This document shows, piece after piece, positions 8,223-15,236 of a stretch of DNA of 64,000 nucleotides; position 1 is the stretch's first letter; each line of letters opens with the position of its first letter. The position numbers were made by a program, and so were the translations under genes. Source of the stretch: Oscillospiraceae bacterium. Its GTDB lineage: Bacteria > Bacillota > Clostridia > Oscillospirales > Oscillospiraceae. Below the pieces are notes generated by a model. It had not been told where the DNA came from and did no database searches. It saw only the letters and a program-made list of their open reading frames with translations. Where the stretch lies: the NCBI GenBank assembly GCA_902790375.1, contig CADARY010000014.1:1-64000 (forward strand), in the 5' to 3' direction.

Positions 8223-8251
8223 ACCCCACTTTTTTAACAGAGGTCTCCGTA
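8223..8251 (+). promoter_or_regulatory. Possible SigI-type promoter before the carbohydrate-binding gene
   Basis: ACCCCA (8223-8228) and CGTA (8248-8251) resemble the -35 ACCCCC and -10 CGAA/CGTA elements described for SigI promoters in Bacillus subtilis and Clostridium thermocellum, but the 19-bp gap is long. Weak candidate, given because a sigI gene lies immediately downstream of this transcription unit. Confidence 0.2.
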
Positions 8252-8297
8252 TTACTGAGTGAAAAGGCTAAGGCCAGAAAAACAGGAGGAAATCAAA

Positions 8298-10472
8298 ATG
8301 AAGAACAGAATCATCGCGTGCCTGATGGCAGCAGTACTTGTTTTTTCCTTTTTATCTGTAAACGCGTTCGCGCAGTCGAACGTTGATCTCGGACAGGAAG
8401 ACGGTCGGCTTCTGATCAGCGAGCCGGGCAGCTACGTCTTGACCGGCAAACTGATGGGATGTGTTTACGTTGATCCCCATGAGGGCGAGGTGGAGCTTGT
8501 CCTTGACGGCGTAGATATCGACGGCGGCAATGGCGGAGGCATCATCGCCGTCAGCGGCGACAGGCTCAGTATCACCCTGCCGGAGGGCTCCGTCAACCGT
8601 GTGGTAGACGGCGGTACGGATACGCTGTATAGCGCCGCGATCTTCAGCCGCGTTGATCTCGACTTCGGCGGCAGCGGTGCTCTGTATGTCACCGGCAAGC
8701 GTCAGGATGCGATCCGCGCCGACGGTGCAAACCTGAGCTTCAACGGCGGCAGTTATGCCATCAAAGCGCCCGGCTATGGCATCGGAGCCGACGCCATGAC
8801 GATGAACGACGGTCATTTCAGCATCCAGGCACAGGCAAACTTTGATCCTGCGACCCGGCTTACCATGAACGGCGGCGTTATTGAAGAGGTCAGCCCTGCA
8901 GGTGTGGCCGCGCCGGTATACAGTGCTGCAGATTATCCTGCTTACACCAACACGGATGCTATAACGGTCCCGAACATCTTCGAAACTGCTGCAAACTGGT
9001 TCACTGATCTTGTCACGCCTCAGCCTGCGGTGAATGACAATGGCTTCAACGGCCAGCAGCCCCCTGAGATGAGTGGAAATAACTTCAATGGTCAGCAGCC
9101 TCCCGAGATGAGCGACAGCAGCTTCAACGGCCAGCAGCCTCCCGAGATGAACGGCAGCAGCTTCAATGGCCAGCAGCCGCCCGAGATGAACGGCAATAGC
9201 TTTAACGGCCAGCAGCCTCCCGAGATGAACGGCAATACCTTCAACGGCCAGCAGCCCGGCAATATGCAGCAGACCTGGGACACGGCGTCCTCCGCGTCTG
9301 AAATTGTGTCCGGAACTGTGACCAACAGCGCGGCATCCCTTGAGGCTGACTATGATAACGCAACCTATATCTCTGTAACTGATGATGACAGCCAGGTGAA
9401 GATCAGCTCCTCCGGCACCTACGTGGTATCCGGCGAGAGCTCTGACGGCAATATCACCGTCAAGAAGGGGACGACAGGAGTCGTGCTCGTACTGGAGAAT
9501 TTGAACCTGACCAGCACCACCGGGGCAACCGTCTCCATCAATAAGGAGGCGGAGGTCAAGGTCATCATTTCCGGCAACGTGGTGCTGACCGACAATGAAA
9601 ACCCCGACGACGAGAACTCCGAGGATCCCGACATCGCAGACGCCTTTGACGGCGCGGCTTTCAAGGCCAAGGCCAACTCCAATGTCTATGTGACAGGCGA
9701 CGGTACCCTCACCATCAACGGCAACGCCAAGAACGGCATCAAGGCCGGCGACGATTCCAGTCTCATCTTTGACGGCGTAACGGTCAATATCAACGCAGTA
9801 AACGACGGCATCAACGGCAATTACGATGTGACGCTTCTGAGCGGCAACTTCACCATCGCGGCGGGCGACGACGCCATTCACGCCGACCACATCCTCACCA
9901 TCGGCAATCCCGACAGCGGCGAAGGCCCCACCGTGCGCGTTACTCAATCCAATGAAGGCCTGGAGGGTACAGTGGTCAACATCTACGGCGGTGATCTTTC
10001 CGTTGTCTCCACCGATGACGCCATCAATGCCGCAAACGGCGACGGCCTGTATGAGGGTGTGCTGGACTACAGCTTTAACATGATGGGCGGCAAGCTCAGC
10101 ATCAACAGCCAGGGCGACGGCATTGACTCCAACGGCAACATCAATCTCATCGGCGGCAACGCCGAGATCCACAGTGCCACGCAGGGCGGTGAAGCCGGCA
10201 TGGACTACGACGGTCAGCTCTATATCTCCGAGGATTTCAGCCTCAATAACCAGAGCGGAACAGCAGGACCGGACGGCATGAGCGGAATACCCGGACAGAT
10301 GAGCGGAATGCCCGGACAGATGAGCGGTTTCCCTGGCAACATGGGCAGCCAGAGCTTCAATGGTCAGCAGCCCCCTGAAATGGGCGGCGGCTTCAGTGGC
10401 CAGCAGTCCGGCAGCTTCGGCAGCGGCCCCTCCATGGGCGGCGGCTTCGGCGGCCCGGGAATGAGAGGATAA
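8298..10472 (+). CDS. Secreted carbohydrate-binding protein, Cthe_2159/DUF4353 type, with 13-residue tandem repeats
   Basis: 724 residues from the ATG at 8298, preceded by AGGAGG; an upstream in-frame ATG at 8259 lacks a ribosome site. Signal peptide 1-23 is followed by a beta-helix region to about 215. A linker at about 250-325 holds five copies of FNGQQPPEM(S/N)xxx plus a partial one. A second beta-helix region follows to about 655, with the family's Asp/Gly turns (NGIKAGDDSSLIFDG, NDGINGN, AGDDAIHADH). The tail repeats G(I/M)PGQMS and ends with FNGQQPPEMGGGFSGQQ. The founder Cthe_2159 (PF14262) is a calcium-dependent polysaccharide-binding beta-helix protein, so binding to plant cell-wall polymers is likely. 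The sigI-rsgI pair follows directly, and RsgI shares the QQPPEM tail peptide. Confidence 0.82.
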   Translation: MKNRIIACLMAAVLVFSFLSVNAFAQSNVDLGQEDGRLLISEPGSYVLTGKLMGCVYVDPHEGEVELVLDGVDIDGGNGGGIIAVSGDRLSITLPEGSVNRVVDGGTDTLYSAAIFSRVDLDFGGSGALYVTGKRQDAIRADGANLSFNGGSYAIKAPGYGIGADAMTMNDGHFSIQAQANFDPATRLTMNGGVIEEVSPAGVAAPVYSAADYPAYTNTDAITVPNIFETAANWFTDLVTPQPAVNDNGFNGQQPPEMSGNNFNGQQPPEMSDSSFNGQQPPEMNGSSFNGQQPPEMNGNSFNGQQPPEMNGNTFNGQQPGNMQQTWDTASSASEIVSGTVTNSAASLEADYDNATYISVTDDDSQVKISSSGTYVVSGESSDGNITVKKGTTGVVLVLENLNLTSTTGATVSINKEAEVKVIISGNVVLTDNENPDDENSEDPDIADAFDGAAFKAKANSNVYVTGDGTLTINGNAKNGIKAGDDSSLIFDGVTVNINAVNDGINGNYDVTLLSGNFTIAAGDDAIHADHILTIGNPDSGEGPTVRVTQSNEGLEGTVVNIYGGDLSVVSTDDAINAANGDGLYEGVLDYSFNMMGGKLSINSQGDGIDSNGNINLIGGNAEIHSATQGGEAGMDYDGQLYISEDFSLNNQSGTAGPDGMSGIPGQMSGMPGQMSGFPGNMGSQSFNGQQPPEMGGGFSGQQSGSFGSGPSMGGGFGGPGMRG
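9045..9269 (+). repeat. Tandem repeat, 39-bp unit, 5.7 copies, inside the carbohydrate-binding gene
   Basis: Five full 39-bp units (9045-9239) each encode FNGQQPPEM plus four variable residues (SGNN, SDSS, NGSS, NGNS, NGNT). A truncated sixth unit encodes FNGQQPGNM. Variation sits at the last four codons, so the unit is under protein-level constraint. Such an array is a candidate for copy-number change between strains. Confidence 0.9.
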
Positions 10473-10480
10473 CAAAAATC

Positions 10481-10509
10481 TTGTCGGCAAAATAATGATA
10501 TGATAGAAT
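10481..10509 (+). promoter_or_regulatory. Candidate housekeeping promoter of sigI
   Basis: TTGTCG (10481-10486), 17-bp spacer, TAGAAT (10504-10509). It lies just after the stop codon of the carbohydrate-binding gene and 87 nt before sigI. Confidence 0.4.
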
Positions 10510-10522
10510 AATACACAAAAGC

Positions 10523-10564
10523 GGCGCGTCAGAATCATACGAAAAAGCGTTAATCTGACGCGCC
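10523..10564. promoter_or_regulatory. Perfect 11-bp inverted repeat in the sigI leader
   Basis: GGCGCGTCAGA and TCTGACGCGCC are separated by 20 nt. No T-run follows on the plus strand, so a plain terminator is unlikely. It lies between the candidate promoter and the sigI start and could act as an operator, an mRNA stem, or a partial block between the secreted-protein gene and sigI. Confidence 0.5.
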
Positions 10565-10595
10565 GTGAAAACCCTTCCAGAAACGGAGAAGGACG

Positions 10596-11321
10596 ATGGG
10601 GCAAGAGGTCAACAGCGTGGCGCTGCGCGCAGCCAGCGATGAACAGACGCGGGAACAATTGATTCGGGAGCATGAGCAGCTCATCCTTCGCACAGCCTCG
10701 GCGGTGACACGCCGCTATGTCGGCAAAAGCGACGATGAATGGGCTGTGGCTCTGTACGCCTTCTCCCATGCTGTTGACGTCTATGATGAGACAAAAGGAG
10801 ATTTTCTGCCCTTCGCGCAGATGCTGATCCGGCGTGAGCTGATAGACACGTATCGGAAAGAGTCACAGCATGCCCCTGAGTTCAATGTCGCGCCCCATAT
10901 CCTTGACGGCAGTGGAGATTCCGAGGAGGATACCGAGCATGTGTATCTCGCGGTGGTGCGGGACAGCGTCGAGGCGTCTGACCGGAGCCTTCATGATGAA
11001 ATTGTGTCGGCCAATGCGATGCTGTCCGAGTACGGCTTCCGCTTTTTTGATCTGACGGAATGCTCACCCCGGCAGGAGAAGACGCGAAGGGAATGCGCGG
11101 CGGCAATTCAGGGGCTTCTCAGGGATCCGCCCCTGCTGGTGAGCCTGCTGCGCGAGAACAAAAAGCTGCCCTCCGCCGAGTTATACCGGCTGAGCGGCGT
11201 GTCGCGCAAGACACTGGATCGTTATCGGAAGTACATCATTATGGCCGCGCTGGTTCTCAGCGACGACTATCCGCAGATAGCGGAGTATCTGAAATTTGTA
11301 AAAGAGGGGATGGCATCGTGA
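10596..11321 (+). CDS. sigI: RNA polymerase sigma factor, SigI family
   Basis: 241 residues, ribosome site GGAGAAGG. The region-2 core is clear: DDEWAVALYAFSHAVDVYDETKGDFLPFAQMLIRRELID, the SigI version of the -10 recognition segment. The C-terminal SigI domain follows, with MLSEYGFRFFDLTECSPRQEKTR, LPSAELYRLSGVSRKTLDRYRKYIIM and the closing LSDDYPQIAEYL. SigI factors are held by a membrane anti-sigma RsgI and, in Clostridium thermocellum, switch on genes for polysaccharide-degrading or binding proteins when RsgI senses the substrate. Here the anti-sigma gene overlaps the stop codon by 4 nt, so the two are translationally coupled. The likely target includes the carbohydrate-binding gene just upstream. 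Confidence 0.9.
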   Translation: MGQEVNSVALRAASDEQTREQLIREHEQLILRTASAVTRRYVGKSDDEWAVALYAFSHAVDVYDETKGDFLPFAQMLIRRELIDTYRKESQHAPEFNVAPHILDGSGDSEEDTEHVYLAVVRDSVEASDRSLHDEIVSANAMLSEYGFRFFDLTECSPRQEKTRRECAAAIQGLLRDPPLLVSLLRENKKLPSAELYRLSGVSRKTLDRYRKYIIMAALVLSDDYPQIAEYLKFVKEGMAS

Positions 11322-12319
11322 AGGCAGTGATTGTGGATTTTCGTGACGGACACGCCGCAGCGCTGCGTGATGACGGATGTGTCGTCAAAGTCCGGGACGC
11401 GGGTTACGAGCTCGGTCAGGTCATCGAACTGCACGAGCGTGTCCAACCTCGCTGGCGTCGTACCGTTTTCTCTCTCGCCGCCGCTGCGGCGCTGCTTTTG
11501 AGCATCGGCGGCGCAGCCTACGCCACGCCGTACGGCACCGTGACGCTCGACGCCGATCCCAGTATTCAATACACCATTAACATGTTCGACTATGTTCTGG
11601 ACGTTAAGGCCGAAAACGAAGAAGGGGAGGCGCTGCTTGCGGAGCTGGATATCCGACAGCTCCGGCATCGACCGGTGGATTCCGCGATCACGTCCGCCAT
11701 GCAGCAGCTTGAGCAGCGCAGAGCTCCGGAGGATGCTGCGCTTTCGGTTTCCGTTTCGGCGAATACGAGAAACGAAAAACACACAGAACGGCTTTGCCGC
11801 GAGCTGGAACGGACGGTCAATGAGCATATGCCCATCCCCGCCCCGGAAAGCGAAAACAAGCCCGGCATGCACAACAGCGCTGCGGAGCCGACTCGACCGG
11901 AAAATCCTGCGGCTGACACCTCTGCATTTAAACCTGACGACAAAAAGACACCGAACCTACAGCCGGAAAAGGCGGGGACCGCAGGTGTTGGAAGCATACC
12001 ATTGGAACCACAGGCCGGACAGCTCCCGAATGAGAACGGAGCGCCCATAGCAGATCCCCCGGCGGAAGGAAATCCTCCCGTCATGCAGAGAGAACAGGAT
12101 AATAATAAAGGTATCGCCGACGTGGGGGAGGAACGGTACCCCCTGCATTTAGAAGACAGTGCCGCAGGTTTGCCCGCCCCGGAGGGCAGCGTTCACAAAG
12201 AAGATGCATCTGTTTTTGACGAACAGGCACCGGAATTCAGCTTCGGCAGTCAACAGCCTCCCGAAATGAGCGGCGGCTTCGGCGGTCAGCAGTACGGCGG
12301 CTTTGGCGGCGGCCTATAA
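11318..12319 (+). CDS. rsgI: RsgI-type membrane anti-sigma factor with QQPPEM tail
   Basis: 333 residues from the GTG at 11318, whose last bases overlap the sigI TGA. Residues 1-45 are the cytoplasmic RsgI_N domain (KAVIVDFRDGHAAALRDDG). About 50-70 is one membrane helix. Then comes the signature outer segment YATPYGTVTLDADPSIQY with TINMFDYVLDVKAEN, the conserved RsgI region in which autocleavage has been described. From about 115 to 305 it is Pro/Glu/Asn-rich and disordered-looking. The last 28 residues contain FGSQQPPEMSGGFGGQQ, near-identical to the tail of the secreted carbohydrate-binding protein two genes upstream. No carbohydrate-binding module of known type closes the protein, unlike the C. 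thermocellum RsgI sensors. Confidence 0.88.
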   Translation: MKAVIVDFRDGHAAALRDDGCVVKVRDAGYELGQVIELHERVQPRWRRTVFSLAAAAALLLSIGGAAYATPYGTVTLDADPSIQYTINMFDYVLDVKAENEEGEALLAELDIRQLRHRPVDSAITSAMQQLEQRRAPEDAALSVSVSANTRNEKHTERLCRELERTVNEHMPIPAPESENKPGMHNSAAEPTRPENPAADTSAFKPDDKKTPNLQPEKAGTAGVGSIPLEPQAGQLPNENGAPIADPPAEGNPPVMQREQDNNKGIADVGEERYPLHLEDSAAGLPAPEGSVHKEDASVFDEQAPEFSFGSQQPPEMSGGFGGQQYGGFGGGL

Positions 12320-12368
12320 GTGATTCCTTCTCGGGCATTGCTGTGAAAACCGTTTCCGGCAGCCCCTG

Positions 12369-13640
12369 TCAGGGCAGCTTGATTTTCGGCATATAGCGCG
12401 TATAGCGCTCCGATACCTTGTAAGGAAGGCCCTCCTGCTTCATCAGCTCGCAGAACAGCTCCAGGGGCTTTGGGTCTTTGTTGATAAGCTGGAAGGTGAT
12501 GCAGAAGATGTCCTTCAGGGCGTTCACCTCAATCATCAGGTCGCCGTCGGTGATGGTATAGAAGCTCTTGATATGCGCCTCCATCCCGCCCCAGTCGGTC
12601 TGCCCGACATAGCTGATGGTATAGGTGTCGCGTGGGTCGCTGCGGAAGGTACTGTTTTGGGAGGCATATTTCTTTTTGGCTTTCAGGTTCGGCTGTGCGT
12701 CGATGCCCTGATGCGCCTTGTCCAGCCTTCTGAACCTCTCATAGCTCAGTTCCGGCTGGTTTTGTCTGATGAGTGCGCCTCTTGCGCGCATGTTGAGCTT
12801 CTGAACGGATTCATCCTTCATGCTCCACTCATATTTTACATGGATAAAGCGGACGAAATCACGGTAGGACTCATTTGCGCCGATATCCTTGCGGTAATCA
12901 GCCGATATTCTTCCGGAGAGGAAGGTTCCCTCCTTCTCCTTGAACAGACGGGAGCACACCTTGAACATCATTGCCGTCAGGATGGTGTTCGGGCTTCCGT
13001 CGATCCTGGCCGCGTAGTCCATGAAGTCTCCGGCGGGGATTTCGATCTGATAGTAATAACAATCCCTCGCGAAGGGATTGAACAGGTATTTGAGCATTCT
13101 GGGCAACTGCAGGTTGCAGTCGCCGCCCTCGTAGCGGAAGATCGGCTCATCATCAGGCAGCTTGTCGGCGTCCGGAAAATACAGCTCGCCCTCCGTCATA
13201 GGCGTGCCCGGCAGCTTGATGTCCTTCGGCGCTTCCAGCGGTCCGTACTTTTTCGTCATGTACTGGTACAGTGTCGCCTTGACCCAGAACAGGCCGCCCA
13301 TCGCGCCGCAGAAGGTATGAGAATAATTGAACCAGATACAGTCGTCCCGGTAGGTGATCGCGATCAGATGGCCGTTTACCGCCTCGCTGCCCAGCGTCAG
13401 TCTCTCGTTCTTTTCCGGCAAAACCGCAACAGGCCTGTCGTTATGCTCCAGAGTGTAGTTCTGCCCCGCGTCAAGCCCGACCTTGACACTGAAATACGGC
13501 AGTCTCCCGATCGCCTCCTGCGCCGCCTCCGTCAGAAGTGCCGCGTCCGCCGGAGCGTCGAGGCAGACCTTCATTCTCACAGTGAAGGGCACCTTTTCCA
13601 TGTATTCGTACAGTAAATAGATATCGGGATTGTGGCCCAT
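12369..13640 (-). CDS. Condensation/alcohol-acyltransferase-like protein
   Basis: 423 residues if the start is MGHNPDIYLLYEYMEK, which has GAAAGGATG upstream; a longer frame reaches 13745 but would run through the promoter and palindrome at 13700-13745. The first ~150 residues have the layout of the chloramphenicol-acetyltransferase/condensation superfamily, with FNYSHTFCGAMGG at the place of the HHxxxDG active-site motif: His is kept, but the second His and the Asp are not obvious. The second half has SGRISADYRKDIG and YTISYVGQTDWG, reminiscent of the DFGWG-type latch. It may transfer acyl groups in the cytoplasm, or be a degenerate member. No signal peptide or membrane segment is seen. Confidence 0.6.
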   Translation of the reverse strand: MGHNPDIYLLYEYMEKVPFTVRMKVCLDAPADAALLTEAAQEAIGRLPYFSVKVGLDAGQNYTLEHNDRPVAVLPEKNERLTLGSEAVNGHLIAITYRDDCIWFNYSHTFCGAMGGLFWVKATLYQYMTKKYGPLEAPKDIKLPGTPMTEGELYFPDADKLPDDEPIFRYEGGDCNLQLPRMLKYLFNPFARDCYYYQIEIPAGDFMDYAARIDGSPNTILTAMMFKVCSRLFKEKEGTFLSGRISADYRKDIGANESYRDFVRFIHVKYEWSMKDESVQKLNMRARGALIRQNQPELSYERFRRLDKAHQGIDAQPNLKAKKKYASQNSTFRSDPRDTYTISYVGQTDWGGMEAHIKSFYTITDGDLMIEVNALKDIFCITFQLINKDPKPLELFCELMKQEGLPYKVSERYTRYMPKIKLP

Positions 13641-13699
13641 TTTCAGCATCCTTTCTTTTGTCACCCGCTGTTTTTTTCCTGCTTTCCGATTTTTCGAGA

Positions 13700-13729
13700 A
13701 TTTTACCATAATGCGCAAGGCGCTGTCAA
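13700..13729 (-). promoter_or_regulatory. Promoter of the acyltransferase-like gene
   Basis: TTGACA (minus strand, 13729-13724), 18-bp spacer, TAAAAT (13705-13700). The -35 box lies in the centre of the 13-bp palindrome at 13711-13745. Confidence 0.65.
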
Positions 13730-13745
13730 GCGGCGCCTTGCGCAT
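13711..13745. promoter_or_regulatory. 13-bp perfect inverted repeat around the -35 box
   Basis: ATGCGCAAGGCGC and GCGCCTTGCGCAT are separated by 9 nt that contain the -35 box. It is a likely operator, but could also serve as terminator for the gene ending at 13792, since it lies 47 nt past that stop codon; the minus-strand sequence after it (TATGGTAAAATT) is only moderately T-rich. Confidence 0.5.
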
Positions 13746-13791
13746 GTTTCGTTTGTATGTTTTTATTCAGCTTCCGTAGAGCTTATCAGCC

Positions 13792-15156
13792 TCAATAATC
13801 CCAGCCGTAGCCCCAGTCGTTGTAGCCGCCGCCCCAGTAATCGCTGTAGTTCGGCTCAATGTAGGTGGGATAATCGTAATAACTCCAGTCGTTATAGCCA
13901 TAGTATTCCTCTTCCGCGGCTGCCAGGATCAGAAGACCGAGGGCGAGCTGCTCCTCTTCGGTCAGGCCGTAGTTATTGTTATAGTTGTAATAGTCGGTAT
14001 AGACCTGCTGCTGCTTGGGCGCGCTCTGGACGGCAGCGCTGACATAGATATAGGCCGTCGTGGTGCGGGCGCTCTGGTTGTTGCCGTAGAAGGTGGCGAA
14101 AACGCCCCAGCCGTTCATGTTTGCGTTGACGCTGTAAACATTCAGCGTCGTGTCGTTCTCACCGCTGTAGGAGCCGCCGCAGGCATTTACAAACTCGGCG
14201 GGGGTCTTCACGTTGCCGTAGGGATCGACAAAGCTCCAGCTGACGGAGCTGGCGTTGGCGGCATAGGCGATGAAGATAGCAGTGCCGCCTGCGGTGCGGC
14301 TTTCATTGGAGGGGTTCTTGGTCACGTACACAGCGGGTCCCGTGATGACCGGCGCCTGGGCAGGCGTTTCATCCGGAGCGTCCACATAGTTGAGGAAGAC
14401 GCCGTAGCTGTTCACGAAGCGGCTGAGATCCGCAGCCTCGCTCGCCTTGAACCAGTCAAAGCTGGTATTGCTGCGCTGCAGACCGGAGAAGGTGGTGTAG
14501 CCGATGTTCAGCAGCTGGTCGTCGGTAAGGGGGTTCTTGTTCTTATCGACGCAGGTCACCTGCGGCGTGCCCTTGTCGATGGTCTCCACGACCTTGAGAC
14601 CGAGCGTGCCGGCGTTGATCGTGTCATTAAACTTGGAAATGCCGCAGGTAAAGGTGATCGCCATGTCAGAGTGGGTTCCGCCCGCCGCGGCGGCTTCCTC
14701 GCCGGTGAGATCCTCGCAGAGGTCGGCAAAGTTGGTGAAGACATAGTAGGTGGCGTGGTTCGCCTCGTCGTAATAGGTGTCTGCGCTGTCGGTCATGAGG
14801 TTGAAGAACTCATCGTTCTGCGTCAGGGTGCCGTCCTGATCCAGGTCGAAGGCAAGCTTGAGGGAAGCGAGGGTGTTGCGGTCCTCGCTGACCTCCCAGG
14901 CCTTGAGCCTGGCGTCGTTCTCGCCGTCATCCGTGGTGGTGGCGGCCAGCAGCTCCACCCGTCCGTTGTGGTCCAGATCCGTGACCGCATAATACCAGAC
15001 GGTGGGATTGTCCGACTGCCTGAGGGTATTGAAGCTGTTTTTGATCAGTGTGAGCTGTTTGACAAGATCGTCGGTATCGACGTTGTCTGCCCAGGCGCTG
15101 ACACTCAGCGACAGCAGCATCACGAGGGCAAGTGCGATGGCAATGATTTTTTTCAT
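13792..15156 (-). CDS. Secreted protein with Ig-like domain and Tyr/Asn/Gly-rich tail, function unknown
   Basis: 454 residues from MKKIIAIALALVMLL; AAAGGA lies 7 nt upstream, which favours this ATG over the one two codons earlier. Signal peptide 1-24. Residues 25-260 form a domain I do not recognise; it contains an EF-hand-like stretch (FDLDQDGTLTQNDEF) and a second DLDHNGR turn, so calcium binding is possible. About 270-370 resembles a bacterial Ig-like domain (GGTAIFIAYAANASSVSWSF). The tail after 380 is rich in Tyr, Asn, Gly and Trp (YYNYNNNYG, GGGYNDWGYGW). No LPxTG or other anchor is seen. It stands 80 nt downstream of the channel gene, same strand. Confidence 0.7.
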   Translation of the reverse strand: MKKIIAIALALVMLLSLSVSAWADNVDTDDLVKQLTLIKNSFNTLRQSDNPTVWYYAVTDLDHNGRVELLAATTTDDGENDARLKAWEVSEDRNTLASLKLAFDLDQDGTLTQNDEFFNLMTDSADTYYDEANHATYYVFTNFADLCEDLTGEEAAAAGGTHSDMAITFTCGISKFNDTINAGTLGLKVVETIDKGTPQVTCVDKNKNPLTDDQLLNIGYTTFSGLQRSNTSFDWFKASEAADLSRFVNSYGVFLNYVDAPDETPAQAPVITGPAVYVTKNPSNESRTAGGTAIFIAYAANASSVSWSFVDPYGNVKTPAEFVNACGGSYSGENDTTLNVYSVNANMNGWGVFATFYGNNQSARTTTAYIYVSAAVQSAPKQQQVYTDYYNYNNNYGLTEEEQLALGLLILAAAEEEYYGYNDWSYYDYPTYIEPNYSDYWGGGYNDWGYGWDY

Positions 15157-15236
15157 GTGCATTTCCTTTCTGATTTCCGCTTTGTTGTTTGTATAGCTTA
15201 TGAGGAATCTATATGATGGGAACTACACCCGTCATA

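Noticed and set aside
9045-9269. Regular repeat considered as CRISPR
   Set aside because: The units are contiguous, in frame and encode a 13-residue protein repeat; there are no spacers.
10523-10564. Inverted repeat considered as a simple terminator of the carbohydrate-binding gene
   Set aside because: No T-run follows on the plus strand and it lies inside the sigI leader after a promoter-like sequence; kept as a regulatory palindrome instead.
8352-10769. 805-codon minus-strand frame opposite the carbohydrate-binding gene
   Set aside because: Repetitive composition mirrors the coding repeats on the plus strand; no start context.
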